Part shown: piece by piece, positions 26,139-34,439 of the stretch
How positions within the stretch are numbered: position 1 is the stretch's first letter
Layout of the letters: every line of letters begins with the position of its first letter
NCBI RefSeq assembly: GCF_000717745.1
Contig: NZ_JOBH01000013.1
Coordinates: forward strand, 62,001-126,000
DNA length: 64,000 bases
Direction: 5' to 3'
Source: Streptomyces violens
GTDB lineage: Bacteria > Actinomycetota > Actinomycetes > Streptomycetales > Streptomycetaceae
Translations under genes and position numbers: made by a program
Notes under the pieces: model-generated
What the model saw: only the letters and a program-made list of their open reading frames with translations
What the model was told of the DNA's origin: nothing
Databases searched by the model: none

Positions 26139-26964
26139 AGTCCGTTTCCGGGGCGCCCGGCGCCGTATCGCCCGCAGCCGTATCGCCCGTCCCCGTACCG
26201 CCCGCCCACGAGGACAGTTCCGTGCCGATGCGGCGGTCCATGGCCATGGACAGTTCGGCGTCGACGATGCTCTTGGAGAGCGGGCGGAGCTTGTCGATGG
26301 TCCCCGCGAGCTTCGTCAGCTCCTCCGGGCCGAGCGTGCCGCCGGCCTCCGCGCGTGCCAGTACGTCCTGCAGGACGTGGGTGCGGATGACCGTGATGAA
26401 CAGCTCGGCCAGCGCGTCGGCGTGCGCGCGCACCTGGCGCCCGGCGTCCAGTACGGCGGCGAGCGGCACGCCCTCGGCGACCAGGTCCGTCGAGGCGTCC
26501 AGCAGCCGGCGGCTGATGTGGACGAACTCGTCGCCGTCCACGGCGAGATAGCCGATGTCCAGGGACTTGGCGAGGTTGTCGACCGTCACATGGTCCTTGA
26601 AGTGGTCGGCCAGCTCCTCGGGGGTGAGCCGGACCGGAGTCTCCTCCGAGAAGGGGGCCACCAGTGAACCGCTGTCCAGGCCCAGCAGCTCGCCGACGTC
26701 GCGGCCGCTCTCGAAGGCGGTGAGGAGCTGTGCGATGCCGCCGAGGTTGTGGCCGCGCTCCAGCAGGCCCGCGATCGTCCGGAGCCGGGCCAGGTGATGC
26801 TCGTTGTACCAGGCGATGCGGCCTTCGCGGCGGGGTGGCGGGATGAGCTTGCGCTCGCGGTAGAAGCGCAGCGTACGCACCGTGATGCCGGCCTCCTTGG
26901 CCAGCTCGGTCATGCGGAACTCGCGTTCCTTCGGGCCGTCCTTGGTGCCTGTCTTCGCTTCCAC
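26137..26964 (-). CDS. MerR family regulator of the BVMO operon (probable)
   Basis: 275 aa. The winged helix (about 15-85) reads FRMTELAKEAGITVRTLRFY then IAWYNEHHLARLRTIAGLLE. A long all-helical C-terminal region of about 190 residues follows (TPEELADHFKDHVTVDNLAK, RLLDASTDLVAEGVPLAAVL, IDKLRPLSKSIVDAELSMAM), unlike metal-sensing MerR proteins and probably a ligand domain. Starts 161 bp from the divergent monooxygenase operon, with a palindrome between. Control of that operon is inferred from this layout. Confidence 0.85.
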   Translation of the reverse strand: MEAKTGTKDGPKEREFRMTELAKEAGITVRTLRFYRERKLIPPPRREGRIAWYNEHHLARLRTIAGLLERGHNLGGIAQLLTAFESGRDVGELLGLDSGSLVAPFSEETPVRLTPEELADHFKDHVTVDNLAKSLDIGYLAVDGDEFVHISRRLLDASTDLVAEGVPLAAVLDAGRQVRAHADALAELFITVIRTHVLQDVLARAEAGGTLGPEELTKLAGTIDKLRPLSKSIVDAELSMAMDRRIGTELSSWAGGTGTGDTAAGDTAPGAPETD

Positions 26965-27074
26965 GGCTTCAGCCTATGCCGCGGGCCCGGACGCACTGCG
27001 AGGTGCAACCGCCGGTAACTTCCTCCCGCCCAACCCCTACCGCTCAGTACGTACCTGCCCTACTCTCCGACTGT

Positions 27075-27090
27075 GCCAGTGATTACTGGC
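27075..27090. promoter_or_regulatory. Operator-like palindrome before the BVMO operon
   Basis: GCCAGT-GATT-ACTGGC is a perfect 6-4-6 inverted repeat, 36 bp before the BVMO start and 110 bp from the divergent MerR start. Confidence 0.5.
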
Positions 27091-27125
27091 GCGGTTCGGA
27101 GTCAGGGACGGACAGGAGGCGCGGC

Positions 27126-28661
27126 ATGGCCGAGCGCGAGCACGAACACGTACGGGTGGCGGTGATCGGATCGGGATTCGGCGGCCTGGGGGCCGCCGTC
27201 CGGCTGCGCCGCCAGGGAATCACCGACTTCGTCGTCCTGGAACGGGCCGACTCGGTGGGCGGCACCTGGCGCGACAACAGCTACCCGGGATGCGCCTGCG
27301 ACGTCCCCTCGCACCTGTACTCCTTCTCCTTCGCGCCCAACCCCGAGTGGCCGCGGAACTTCTCCGGGCAGCCGCACATCCGGGCGTACCTGGAGAAGGT
27401 CACCGACACCTTCGGGCTGCGCCCGCACATCCGCTTCAACGCGGAGGTGCGCAGCGCCCGCTGGAACGCCGACGAGCTGTACTGGGAGATCGAGACGGCG
27501 CAGGGAGCGCTCACCGCCGACATGGTCGTCTCGGCGACCGGGCCGCTCTCCGACCCGCAGATACCGGACGTCCCCGGCCTCGACGGCTTCCAGGGCAAGG
27601 TCTTCCACTCGGCCCGCTGGGACCACGACTACGACCTGCGCGGCAAGCGCGTCGCGATGATCGGTACCGGCGCCTCGGCGATCCAGATCGTGCCCGCGAT
27701 CCAACCGACCGTGGACAAGCTGACCGTCTTCCAGCGGACGCCCCCGTGGGTCATGCCGCGCGCGGACCGGAAGATCACCCGCGCCGAGCACTGGCTGCAC
27801 ACCAAGGTGCCCGCCACCCGGGCGCTCCGCCGCCAGCTGCTGTGGGGCATCCGCGAGCTCCAGGTCTCCGCGTTCACCAAGCGGCCCAAGGAGCTGGGCA
27901 TGGTCCAGGCGCTGGCCAAGGCCCATATGCACCGGGCGGTCAAGGACCCCGCGCTGCGCGCCAGACTCACCCCCGACTACCGCATCGGCTGCAAGCGCAT
28001 CCTGCTGTCCAACAGCTACTACCCGGCGCTCGCCAAGCCCAATGTGGACGTCGTCGCCTCCGGTCTGAAGGAGGTGCGCGGCAACACCCTGGTCGCCACG
28101 GACGGCACCGAGACCGAGGTCGACGCGATCATCTTCGGTACCGGCTTCCACGTCACCGACATGCCCATCGCGGAGCGGGTGACCGGCGCGCACGGCACCA
28201 CCCTCGCCGAGGAGTGGAAGGACGGCATGGAGGCGCTGCGCGGCAGCAGCGCGGCCGGCTTCCCCAACTTCCTCACGATCATCGGCCCCAACACCGGGCT
28301 CGGGAACAGTTCGATGATCCTCATCATCGAGGCCCAGCTGAACTACATGATCGACTACCTGCGCCAGCTCGACCTCCTCGGCGACCGGATCGCCCTGGAC
28401 GCCCGCCCCTCCGCGGTGCACGCCTGGTCGGCCGACATCCAGAAGCGGATGGAGCGGACGGTGTGGAGCACCGGCGGCTGCGACAGCTGGTACCTGGACG
28501 CCAACGGCCGCAACACCACCGTCTGGCCCGGCACCACCGCAGAGTTCCGCAAGGTCACCCGGCAGGTCGACCTCGCCGAGTACGAGGTGCTGCGCCCCCG
28601 GCCGGGCAAGGTGACCGCGGACACCGGCAAGGCAGACCGGACCGTGGAGGCCGTCGCATGA
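27126..28661 (+). CDS. Baeyer-Villiger type flavin monooxygenase
   Basis: 511 aa. FAD-binding GSGFGGLGAA at residue 14, VGGTWRDNSYPGCACDVPS, then the Baeyer-Villiger fingerprint FQGKVFHSARWDHDYDL near 157-173 and a second Rossmann motif GTGASAIQIVPAI for NADPH. The C-terminal GTGFHVTDMP segment is standard. These enzymes turn ketones into esters or lactones. ATG 27126 has a gacaggaggcgcggc site just before it. First of three genes joined by ATGA overlaps, followed by a hydrolase and an SDR, which fits a ketone breakdown route. Confidence 0.93.
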   Translation: MAEREHEHVRVAVIGSGFGGLGAAVRLRRQGITDFVVLERADSVGGTWRDNSYPGCACDVPSHLYSFSFAPNPEWPRNFSGQPHIRAYLEKVTDTFGLRPHIRFNAEVRSARWNADELYWEIETAQGALTADMVVSATGPLSDPQIPDVPGLDGFQGKVFHSARWDHDYDLRGKRVAMIGTGASAIQIVPAIQPTVDKLTVFQRTPPWVMPRADRKITRAEHWLHTKVPATRALRRQLLWGIRELQVSAFTKRPKELGMVQALAKAHMHRAVKDPALRARLTPDYRIGCKRILLSNSYYPALAKPNVDVVASGLKEVRGNTLVATDGTETEVDAIIFGTGFHVTDMPIAERVTGAHGTTLAEEWKDGMEALRGSSAAGFPNFLTIIGPNTGLGNSSMILIIEAQLNYMIDYLRQLDLLGDRIALDARPSAVHAWSADIQKRMERTVWSTGGCDSWYLDANGRNTTVWPGTTAEFRKVTRQVDLAEYEVLRPRPGKVTADTGKADRTVEAVA

Positions 28662-29650
28662 GCCGCCCGCCGCACGCCACCAGCGGGCGCTACGCCCCGC
28701 CCGCCGCCCGCCGCGAGCTGACCGTCACCTCCGCCGACGGCTCCCGGCTGCACACCGAGATCCACGGCCCCGAGGGCGCGCCCGCCGTCGTCCTCGCGCA
28801 CGGCTGGACCTGCTCCACCGCCTTCTGGGCCCCCGTCGTACGGGAGCTGGCCACCGATCACAAGGTCGTCGTCTACGACCAGCGCGGTCACGGCCGCAGC
28901 CCGGCGGCCGGCCCCGGCGGCTACAGCACCGAGGCGCTCGCCGACGACCTCGAAGCCGTGCTCGGCACGGCCCTGGAGCCCGGCGAACGCACCGTACTGG
29001 CCGGGCACTCCATGGGCGGCATGACCGCGATGGCCGCGGCCCGCCGCCCCGGCCTGGGCGCACGCGCCGCCGCGATACTGCTCTGCAGCACCGGCGCCGC
29101 CGACCTCGCGGCAGAGTCCCGGGTGATACCGCTGCGCTCACCCGGCGCGCGCCGCTTCGCGCACCGCGCCGTCCTCGGCTCGCGCGCCCCGCTGGGCCCC
29201 GTCACACCGCCCGCGAAGCGCGTCCTGAAGTACGCCACGATGGGCCCCCACGCGACGCCCGAACAGGTCGAGGCGTGCGCCCGCATCGTGCATTCCTGCC
29301 CGGTCGGGGTACGTGCCCAGTGGGGCAAGGTCCTCGCGAGCCTGGAGCTGACCGGCGAGGTGGCCCGCCTGACCGTGCCCACCGCGATACTGCAGGGCAC
29401 CGCCGACCGGCTCACCCCGGTCGTGCTCGCCCGCCGGCTGGCCTCCGTACTGCCGGACTGCCTCGGCCTCACCGAACTGCCGGGGCTGGGCCACATGACG
29501 CCCATCGAGGCGCCGGACGTGGTGACCGGCAAAATCCGCGAGCTCGTACGGGACCACCTGACCGCGGCCGCCCCCGAGCCGGCCGTGCTCGCCCCGCAGC
29601 AGAAGACGAAGGCGCGGCGCGCCGGGGAAGCGAAGGAGAAGACGGCATGA
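28658..29650 (+). CDS. Alpha/beta hydrolase
   Basis: 330 aa. Oxyanion HGWTCSTAFW, nucleophile elbow AGHSMGGMTAMAAA (Ser about residue 117), acid GTADRLTPV and His in LGHMTPIEAP form a complete triad. No signal peptide. A Lys/Ala-rich tail (QQKTKARRAGEAKEKTA) is added after the fold. Start ATG overlaps the BVMO stop (ATGA) and its stop overlaps the SDR start the same way. In context it would cleave the ester or lactone made by the monooxygenase. Confidence 0.9.
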   Translation: MSRPPHATSGRYAPPAARRELTVTSADGSRLHTEIHGPEGAPAVVLAHGWTCSTAFWAPVVRELATDHKVVVYDQRGHGRSPAAGPGGYSTEALADDLEAVLGTALEPGERTVLAGHSMGGMTAMAAARRPGLGARAAAILLCSTGAADLAAESRVIPLRSPGARRFAHRAVLGSRAPLGPVTPPAKRVLKYATMGPHATPEQVEACARIVHSCPVGVRAQWGKVLASLELTGEVARLTVPTAILQGTADRLTPVVLARRLASVLPDCLGLTELPGLGHMTPIEAPDVVTGKIRELVRDHLTAAAPEPAVLAPQQKTKARRAGEAKEKTA

Positions 29651-30528
29651 GCGGACGCAGGACCCTGGAGGGCCAGGTCGTCGTCGTCACCGGTGCGGCC
29701 CGGGGCGTCGGCGAGCTGCTGGCCCGCAAGCTGTCGGCCCGCGGGGCCACGCTCGCGCTGGTCGGCCTGGAGCCGGACGAGCTGAAGAAGGTCGCCGCCT
29801 CCCTGCACGGCGAGGCGGCCCACTGGCACGCCGATGTCACCGACCACGAGGCGCTCGCCCAGGTCGCGCAGGAGGTGAAGGCCCGCTTCGGCAAGGTGGA
29901 CGTGGTGGTCGCCAACGCGGGCGTCGCCACCGGCGGCCCGTTCGTCGACTCCGACCCGGTCGCCTGGAAGCGCGTCATCGAGGTCAACCTCATCGGCGGC
30001 GCGGTCACCGGCCGCGCCTTCCTGCCCGTACTGATGGAGTCCCGCGGGTACTTCCTGCAGATCGCCTCGCTCGCCGCGATCACCCCGGCGCCGATGATGA
30101 CCGCGTACTGCGCGTCCAAGTCGGGCGTCGAGGCGTTCGCGCACAGCCTGCGCGCCGAGGTCGGCTACAAGGGCGTGAAGGTCGGCGTGGGCTACCTGAG
30201 CTGGACGGACACCGACATGGTGCGCGGCGCCGACCAGGACGACGTGATGCGCGAGCTGCGCCAGCGGCTGCCCTGGCCGTCGAACAAGACATATCCGCTG
30301 AGCCCCGCCGTCGACCGGATCGTGGCCGGCATCGAGCGCCGCTCCGCGCATGTGTACGGGCAGTGGTGGCTGCGCGGCATGCAGTCCATCCGCGGCTATC
30401 TGCCCGCGGTCATCGGGTCGGTCGGGCAGCGCGAGATGAAGCGCTTCGGCAGCCGGCTGGACGGCATGAAGGTCGGCCTGGTGGGCGCCGGCGGCGCGGC
30501 GGACGAGAGCGCGCGGTCGCAGCGGTAA
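29647..30528 (+). CDS. Short-chain dehydrogenase/reductase
   Basis: 293 aa. Cofactor motif VVVTGAARGVGELLARKL (TGxxxGxG), NAG at VVANAGVATGG, catalytic Ser in LQIASLAAITPAP and YCASK (YxxxK). The C-terminal extension (WWLRGMQSIRGYLPAVIGSV) is longer than in the minimal fold and seen in mycobacterial-type SDRs. ATGA overlap with the hydrolase. Likely interconverts an alcohol and the ketone that the BVMO uses; whether the substrate is a sterol, terpene or alkyl ketone is unknown. Confidence 0.92.
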   Translation: MSGRRTLEGQVVVVTGAARGVGELLARKLSARGATLALVGLEPDELKKVAASLHGEAAHWHADVTDHEALAQVAQEVKARFGKVDVVVANAGVATGGPFVDSDPVAWKRVIEVNLIGGAVTGRAFLPVLMESRGYFLQIASLAAITPAPMMTAYCASKSGVEAFAHSLRAEVGYKGVKVGVGYLSWTDTDMVRGADQDDVMRELRQRLPWPSNKTYPLSPAVDRIVAGIERRSAHVYGQWWLRGMQSIRGYLPAVIGSVGQREMKRFGSRLDGMKVGLVGAGGAADESARSQR

Positions 30529-30617
30529 CCAGCGATTCACATGTCCGAAATGATGCTTCTGTGGGTTTATGTCACACTGGTGTACGTTCTGTCGTCACCC
30601 CCACGGGAGTACACGTC

Positions 30618-30764
30618 ATGGGCCTCATAGACCAGTTCCGGGCGAAGCAGCGGGAGCTCGACGAGCGGGCGCGGCAATTGACCGGTGACGAGGACGTGCC
30701 GGAGCGCACCCAAGAGGCGGCGTCCGGCCCGCGCAAGACCTCCGAGGAGGGCCTGGACGCCTGA
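30618..30764 (+). CDS. Small hydrophilic helical protein
   Basis: 48 aa starting MGLIDQFRAKQRELDERARQ, with a strongly amphipathic charged helix and an acidic tail. ATG 30618 has a possible site in ccacgggagtacacgtc. An AT-richer promoter-like region lies 90 bp after the SDR, so it has its own unit and is followed by a strong terminator. Function unknown; small antitoxin- or stress-type proteins look similar, but nothing proves that. Confidence 0.6.
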   Translation: MGLIDQFRAKQRELDERARQLTGDEDVPERTQEAASGPRKTSEEGLDA

Positions 30765-30780
30765 GAGGCGGGCCTTGGCG

Positions 30781-30823
30781 GGCATCGAGGGGCGCACCCG
30801 AAGCGGGTGCGCCCCTCGATGCC
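30781..30823. terminator. Bidirectional hairpin terminator
   Basis: Perfect 20-bp stem (30781-30800 with 30804-30823) with a 3-nt loop between the 48-aa gene and the converging tricorn protease gene. Confidence 0.9.
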
Positions 30824-30846
30824 TGTCCTTCAGACGGTCCGCGTCC

Positions 30847-33800
30847 TCAGCCCCGCGGCGGCAGCGCCGGCCGGCTGTTGTCGGGGACGTTGGCGAGCCC
30901 GGGCGGGTCCGTCGCCGGGTGCCGCTCCAGCAGCTCCAGCGCCGTACGGACGGCGACGCCGAGCTGTGGGTTGCGGCCCTCCGCCCACTGGAGCGGCGAA
31001 CGCAGCGCCTCGATGTCGGCCTCCACGCCGCGGTTCTCCACGTCCCAGCCGTACGCGTCGAACCATGCGGCGTTCATCGGGACGGTGATCGAGGTGCCGT
31101 CGCCGAGGCGGTGCCGGCCGGTCATCCCGACCACCCCGCCCCAGGTGCGCAGGCCCACCACCGGGCCGATGCCCTGCAGTTTGAAGGCCGCGATGATCAT
31201 GTCGCCGTCGGAGGACGTCATCTCGTCGGCGACCGCGACGACCGGACCGCGCGGCGCGTTCGACACATACGTCACCGGCTGCGCGTCCCGGGTCAGGTCC
31301 CAGCCCACGATCGTGCGGGTCAGCTTCTCGATGACCAGCTCGGAGATATTGCCGCCGGCGTTGCCCCGTACATCCACGATCAGCGCCGGATGCGAGACCT
31401 CCATCCGCAGGTCGCGGTTGAACTGCGCCCAGCCGGAGCCGCCCATGTCGGGGATGTGTAGATAGCCGCACTTGCCGCCGCTCAGCTCGCGCACCACCTC
31501 GCGGCGCTTGGCCACCCAGTCCTGGTACCGCAGCGGACGCTCGTCGATCAGCGGCACGATGGCCACGCGGCGGGAGCGGCCGTCACCTTCGGGGGACTCG
31601 AAGGTCAGCTCCACTGTGGTGCCGCCCGCCGCTGCCAGCAGGGGAAACGGGCCCGTCACCGGGTCGACCGCGCGGCCGTCGATGTGCGTGAGCACCGCGC
31701 CCTCGCGGATGCCCGTACCGGCCAGCGGGGAGCGGGCCTTGGAGTCGGAGGAGTCGCCGGGCAGGATGCGCTTGAGGATCCAGCGGTCGTTGCGGCACAC
31801 GAAGTTGGCGCCCAGCAGGCCGATCGCGCGCTGGTAGTGCGGCGGGCCTTCGTTGCGCCGCGCGCCGGTCACGTACGCGTGCGAGGTCCCCAGCTCGCCC
31901 ATCACCTCGCGCAGCAGGTCGGCGAACTCGTCCGGGGAGGCGACCCGTTCGACCAGCGGGCGGTACTGGTCCAGCACGGCGCCCCAGTCGATGCCGCACA
32001 TGCCCGGATCCCAGAAGTAGGAGCGCACGATGCGGCCCGCCTCGTCGAACGCCTGCCGCCACTCCGCCGCCGGGTCCACGTCGTGCAGGATGCGCCGCAG
32101 GTCCAGGAAGACCGTGGAGTCGGCGTCCGGGGTCTCGATCGAGGGCACCGACCGCAGATCACCCTCGTCGTTGATCACGAGACGGGTGCCGTCGCCGCTG
32201 AGCGCGTAGGAGTCGATCGAGCCGGTCAGCTCCGTGCGCTTGGCCTTGACCAGGTCGAAGTGTTCCAGCGTCGGCTGGCCCGAGGTGTTGTCCGGGTTGG
32301 CGAAGGTCTCGCCCAGCGCCCCGGAGATCGGCCAGCGCAGCCACACCAGCCCGCCGCCGGCCACCGGCGAGAGCGCGGAGTACTTCGAGGCCGCGACCGG
32401 GAACGGCGTCACCCGGCTCGGCAGCCCCTCCACCTCCACCAGCACCATGCCCTCGGCCGCCGTGTCCACCGGGTCCAGGCCGCCGGCCGCGGGCCGGCCC
32501 TCCGGGGACAGCGCGAAGGGCGAGGGGGTGGCCGAGGAGAGCGGGACCAGATACGGGCGGCAGCCCAGTGGGAAGGACAGGTCGCCGGTGTGCACGTCGT
32601 AGACCGGGTCGAAGCCGCGCCAGGACAGGAACGCCAGGTAGCGGCCGTCGCGGGTGAAGACCGGCTGCTCGTCCTCGAAGCGCCCGTTGGTGACGTCCAC
32701 GACCAGGCCGTTGCCCAGCTTGGCGATCCTGATTTTCCGCAGCGACCGGCCGATGCCCGGATGCGACCAGGTCAGCCACTTGGAATCGGGCGAGAATGCC
32801 AGGTCGCGCACCGGGCCGTTGTCCGAGCGCACCAGCTCGGTGACCTCGCCCGTGCCCTCCTCGGAGGCGTCCACCAGCAGCAGCCGCCCGTCGTTCGCGG
32901 CCACCGCCAGCCGCTCGCCGTCCGGCGCCGACACCAGCTCGTGCACCCGGCCGAGCTGCCCGGCGGCGAGCCGGCGCGGCTCCCCGGGCCCGGACGCCTT
33001 CGGCAGGTCCGAGATCTCGATGGCGTCCTCGCCCACCACATCGGTGACGTACGCGATCCGGCCCGTGTCGCCCAGCATCTCCGGCAGCCGGACCCGCACC
33101 CCCGGGACATCGTGGATCGTGCGCGCCGGGCCGTCGCGGTGCGTGAGCCAGTACAGGCTGCCGCGCACCCCGACCGCGCTGGCCCGGCCGGTGGTGTCCA
33201 CCGCGAGGGAGGTGACGTTGGCGGCGGCGGGCACCTGATGCGTGCGGCGGCCCGTGCGCGGCCCGCCGAGCCGGACCGGCAGCTTGCGCGGCCTGCCCGC
33301 CGGGCTCAGATCGTCCACCAGCCACAGCTCGCCCGCGCACTGGTACACGATGCGCTCGCCGTCGCTGGCGGCGTGCCGGGCGTAGAAGTCCGCGTGGTCG
33401 GTGTGGCGGCGCAGGTCCGTGCCGTCGGGGAGGCACGAATAGACATTCCCGACGCCTTCGTGGTCGGAGAGGAAGGCGATGCGGCCGTCGACGAACATCG
33501 GGGTGTCCAGATGGCCGTTGATCTCCGGCACGAGCTGGGTGCCGTGCAGCCACAGCCGCCCCGTCGCGCCGCCGCGGTACCGCTTCCACGCCGCGGGCTC
33601 ATGGGGCGGGGTGCCGCTGAGCAGCAGTGTCTGGTGCTCGCCGGCGATGTCGGCCACCGCGATGTTCGACACCGGCCCCCACGGCAGCCGCCCGCCGGGG
33701 CTGCCGTCCGTCGGCAGCTTGTACGCCCAGGAGTAGTACGAGAACGGCTGGCCGTGCGAGGACACCGCCAGGATCTCGCCGTCCGGGGTCCAGCCGCACA

Positions 33801-34188
33801 CCCGGGCGTCCACGCTGCCCCAGTACGTCAGCCGGCGGGCCGGGCCGCCCTCGGCGGGGACCAGGTGGACTTCCGGGTCCAGGCTGCGCCATGTGGTGAA
33901 CGCGATCTCGCTGCCGTCGGGGGAGAAGCGTGGATGGCTCACCCGCGTGCGGTCCACGGTCAGCCGCCAGGCGCGGGGTGGCTCGGCGTCCTCCGGGACG
34001 ACCGGTGCCACCCACAGGTCGTCCTCGGCGGCGAAACACAGCGTGTCCCCGTGGATATGGGGGAAGCGGAGGTAGGACCCGCCGCTGGTGCCTCCGTCCG
34101 GCTTGACCGGCCGCAGGCGGCCGCGGGCTCTGGCGGGGGCGGACTGCGTCTCCGAGGGCGGCTCGACGGCCTCCTGTGCGTCGCTCAC
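30847..34188 (-). CDS. Tricorn protease (S41 family)
   Basis: 1113 aa, a giant self-compartmentalising peptidase acting on peptides released by the proteasome. Two beta-propellers come first (repeats such as RVSHPRFSPDGSEIAFTTWR and RDLAFSPDSKWLTWSHPG), then a C1 helical domain, a PDZ domain (GIREGAVLTHIDGRAVDPVT) and the C2 catalytic domain. DEMTSSDGDMIIAAFK near residue 990 carries the nucleophile Ser and the following specificity Asp. GTG 34188 (VSDAQEAVEPPS) is selected because upstream residues are Arg-rich junk. No signal peptide. Alone on its strand, divergent from the cobalt/nickel transporter. Confidence 0.93.
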   Translation of the reverse strand: MSDAQEAVEPPSETQSAPARARGRLRPVKPDGGTSGGSYLRFPHIHGDTLCFAAEDDLWVAPVVPEDAEPPRAWRLTVDRTRVSHPRFSPDGSEIAFTTWRSLDPEVHLVPAEGGPARRLTYWGSVDARVCGWTPDGEILAVSSHGQPFSYYSWAYKLPTDGSPGGRLPWGPVSNIAVADIAGEHQTLLLSGTPPHEPAAWKRYRGGATGRLWLHGTQLVPEINGHLDTPMFVDGRIAFLSDHEGVGNVYSCLPDGTDLRRHTDHADFYARHAASDGERIVYQCAGELWLVDDLSPAGRPRKLPVRLGGPRTGRRTHQVPAAANVTSLAVDTTGRASAVGVRGSLYWLTHRDGPARTIHDVPGVRVRLPEMLGDTGRIAYVTDVVGEDAIEISDLPKASGPGEPRRLAAGQLGRVHELVSAPDGERLAVAANDGRLLLVDASEEGTGEVTELVRSDNGPVRDLAFSPDSKWLTWSHPGIGRSLRKIRIAKLGNGLVVDVTNGRFEDEQPVFTRDGRYLAFLSWRGFDPVYDVHTGDLSFPLGCRPYLVPLSSATPSPFALSPEGRPAAGGLDPVDTAAEGMVLVEVEGLPSRVTPFPVAASKYSALSPVAGGGLVWLRWPISGALGETFANPDNTSGQPTLEHFDLVKAKRTELTGSIDSYALSGDGTRLVINDEGDLRSVPSIETPDADSTVFLDLRRILHDVDPAAEWRQAFDEAGRIVRSYFWDPGMCGIDWGAVLDQYRPLVERVASPDEFADLLREVMGELGTSHAYVTGARRNEGPPHYQRAIGLLGANFVCRNDRWILKRILPGDSSDSKARSPLAGTGIREGAVLTHIDGRAVDPVTGPFPLLAAAGGTTVELTFESPEGDGRSRRVAIVPLIDERPLRYQDWVAKRREVVRELSGGKCGYLHIPDMGGSGWAQFNRDLRMEVSHPALIVDVRGNAGGNISELVIEKLTRTIVGWDLTRDAQPVTYVSNAPRGPVVAVADEMTSSDGDMIIAAFKLQGIGPVVGLRTWGGVVGMTGRHRLGDGTSITVPMNAAWFDAYGWDVENRGVEADIEALRSPLQWAEGRNPQLGVAVRTALELLERHPATDPPGLANVPDNSRPALPPRG

Positions 34189-34376
34189 CCGTCCATCGTT
34201 TCGGCCTGGGCAGGCCGCGGCAACTCGACTCCCATAAGTCACCCCAAGGGGTGACGCTGCGTGGAGCCGTGCCCCACGCTTCCCTCCGGGCGTGCGCCGG
34301 TGCCGCACGCGGGCGCCCGCGGCGGACACAGGAGTAGTGACCTACCCGAACGGGCAGTTCCGCAGTGCGGACGCTC

Positions 34377-34393
34377 TTGCACATGATTTGCAG
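34377..34393. promoter_or_regulatory. Fur-family (Nur-like) box before the ECF operon
   Basis: TTGCAC-ATGAT-TTGCAG matches the Streptomyces Nur pattern of two TTGCAA-like hexamers 5 bp apart. Read as a dyad it is TGCAcAT-G-ATtTGCA, the 7-1-7 form of Fur-family sites. It is 47 bp before cbiM, so metal-dependent repression of uptake is likely. Zur is a less close match. Confidence 0.65.
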
Positions 34394-34439
34394 TACGACC
34401 ACCATGAGTGGGTTACGACCACGAGCGGAGAGCCCAGCC

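Noticed and set aside
31684..34254. 856-codon rightward frame opposite the tricorn protease
   Set aside because: Antisense shadow with Arg/Gly/Val-rich sequence; the minus strand shows propellers, PDZ and catalytic Ser.
34189..34439. Cobalamin riboswitch before cbiM
   Set aside because: I looked for the conserved cobalamin-element core and found none; the Fur-type box is the better regulatory signal.
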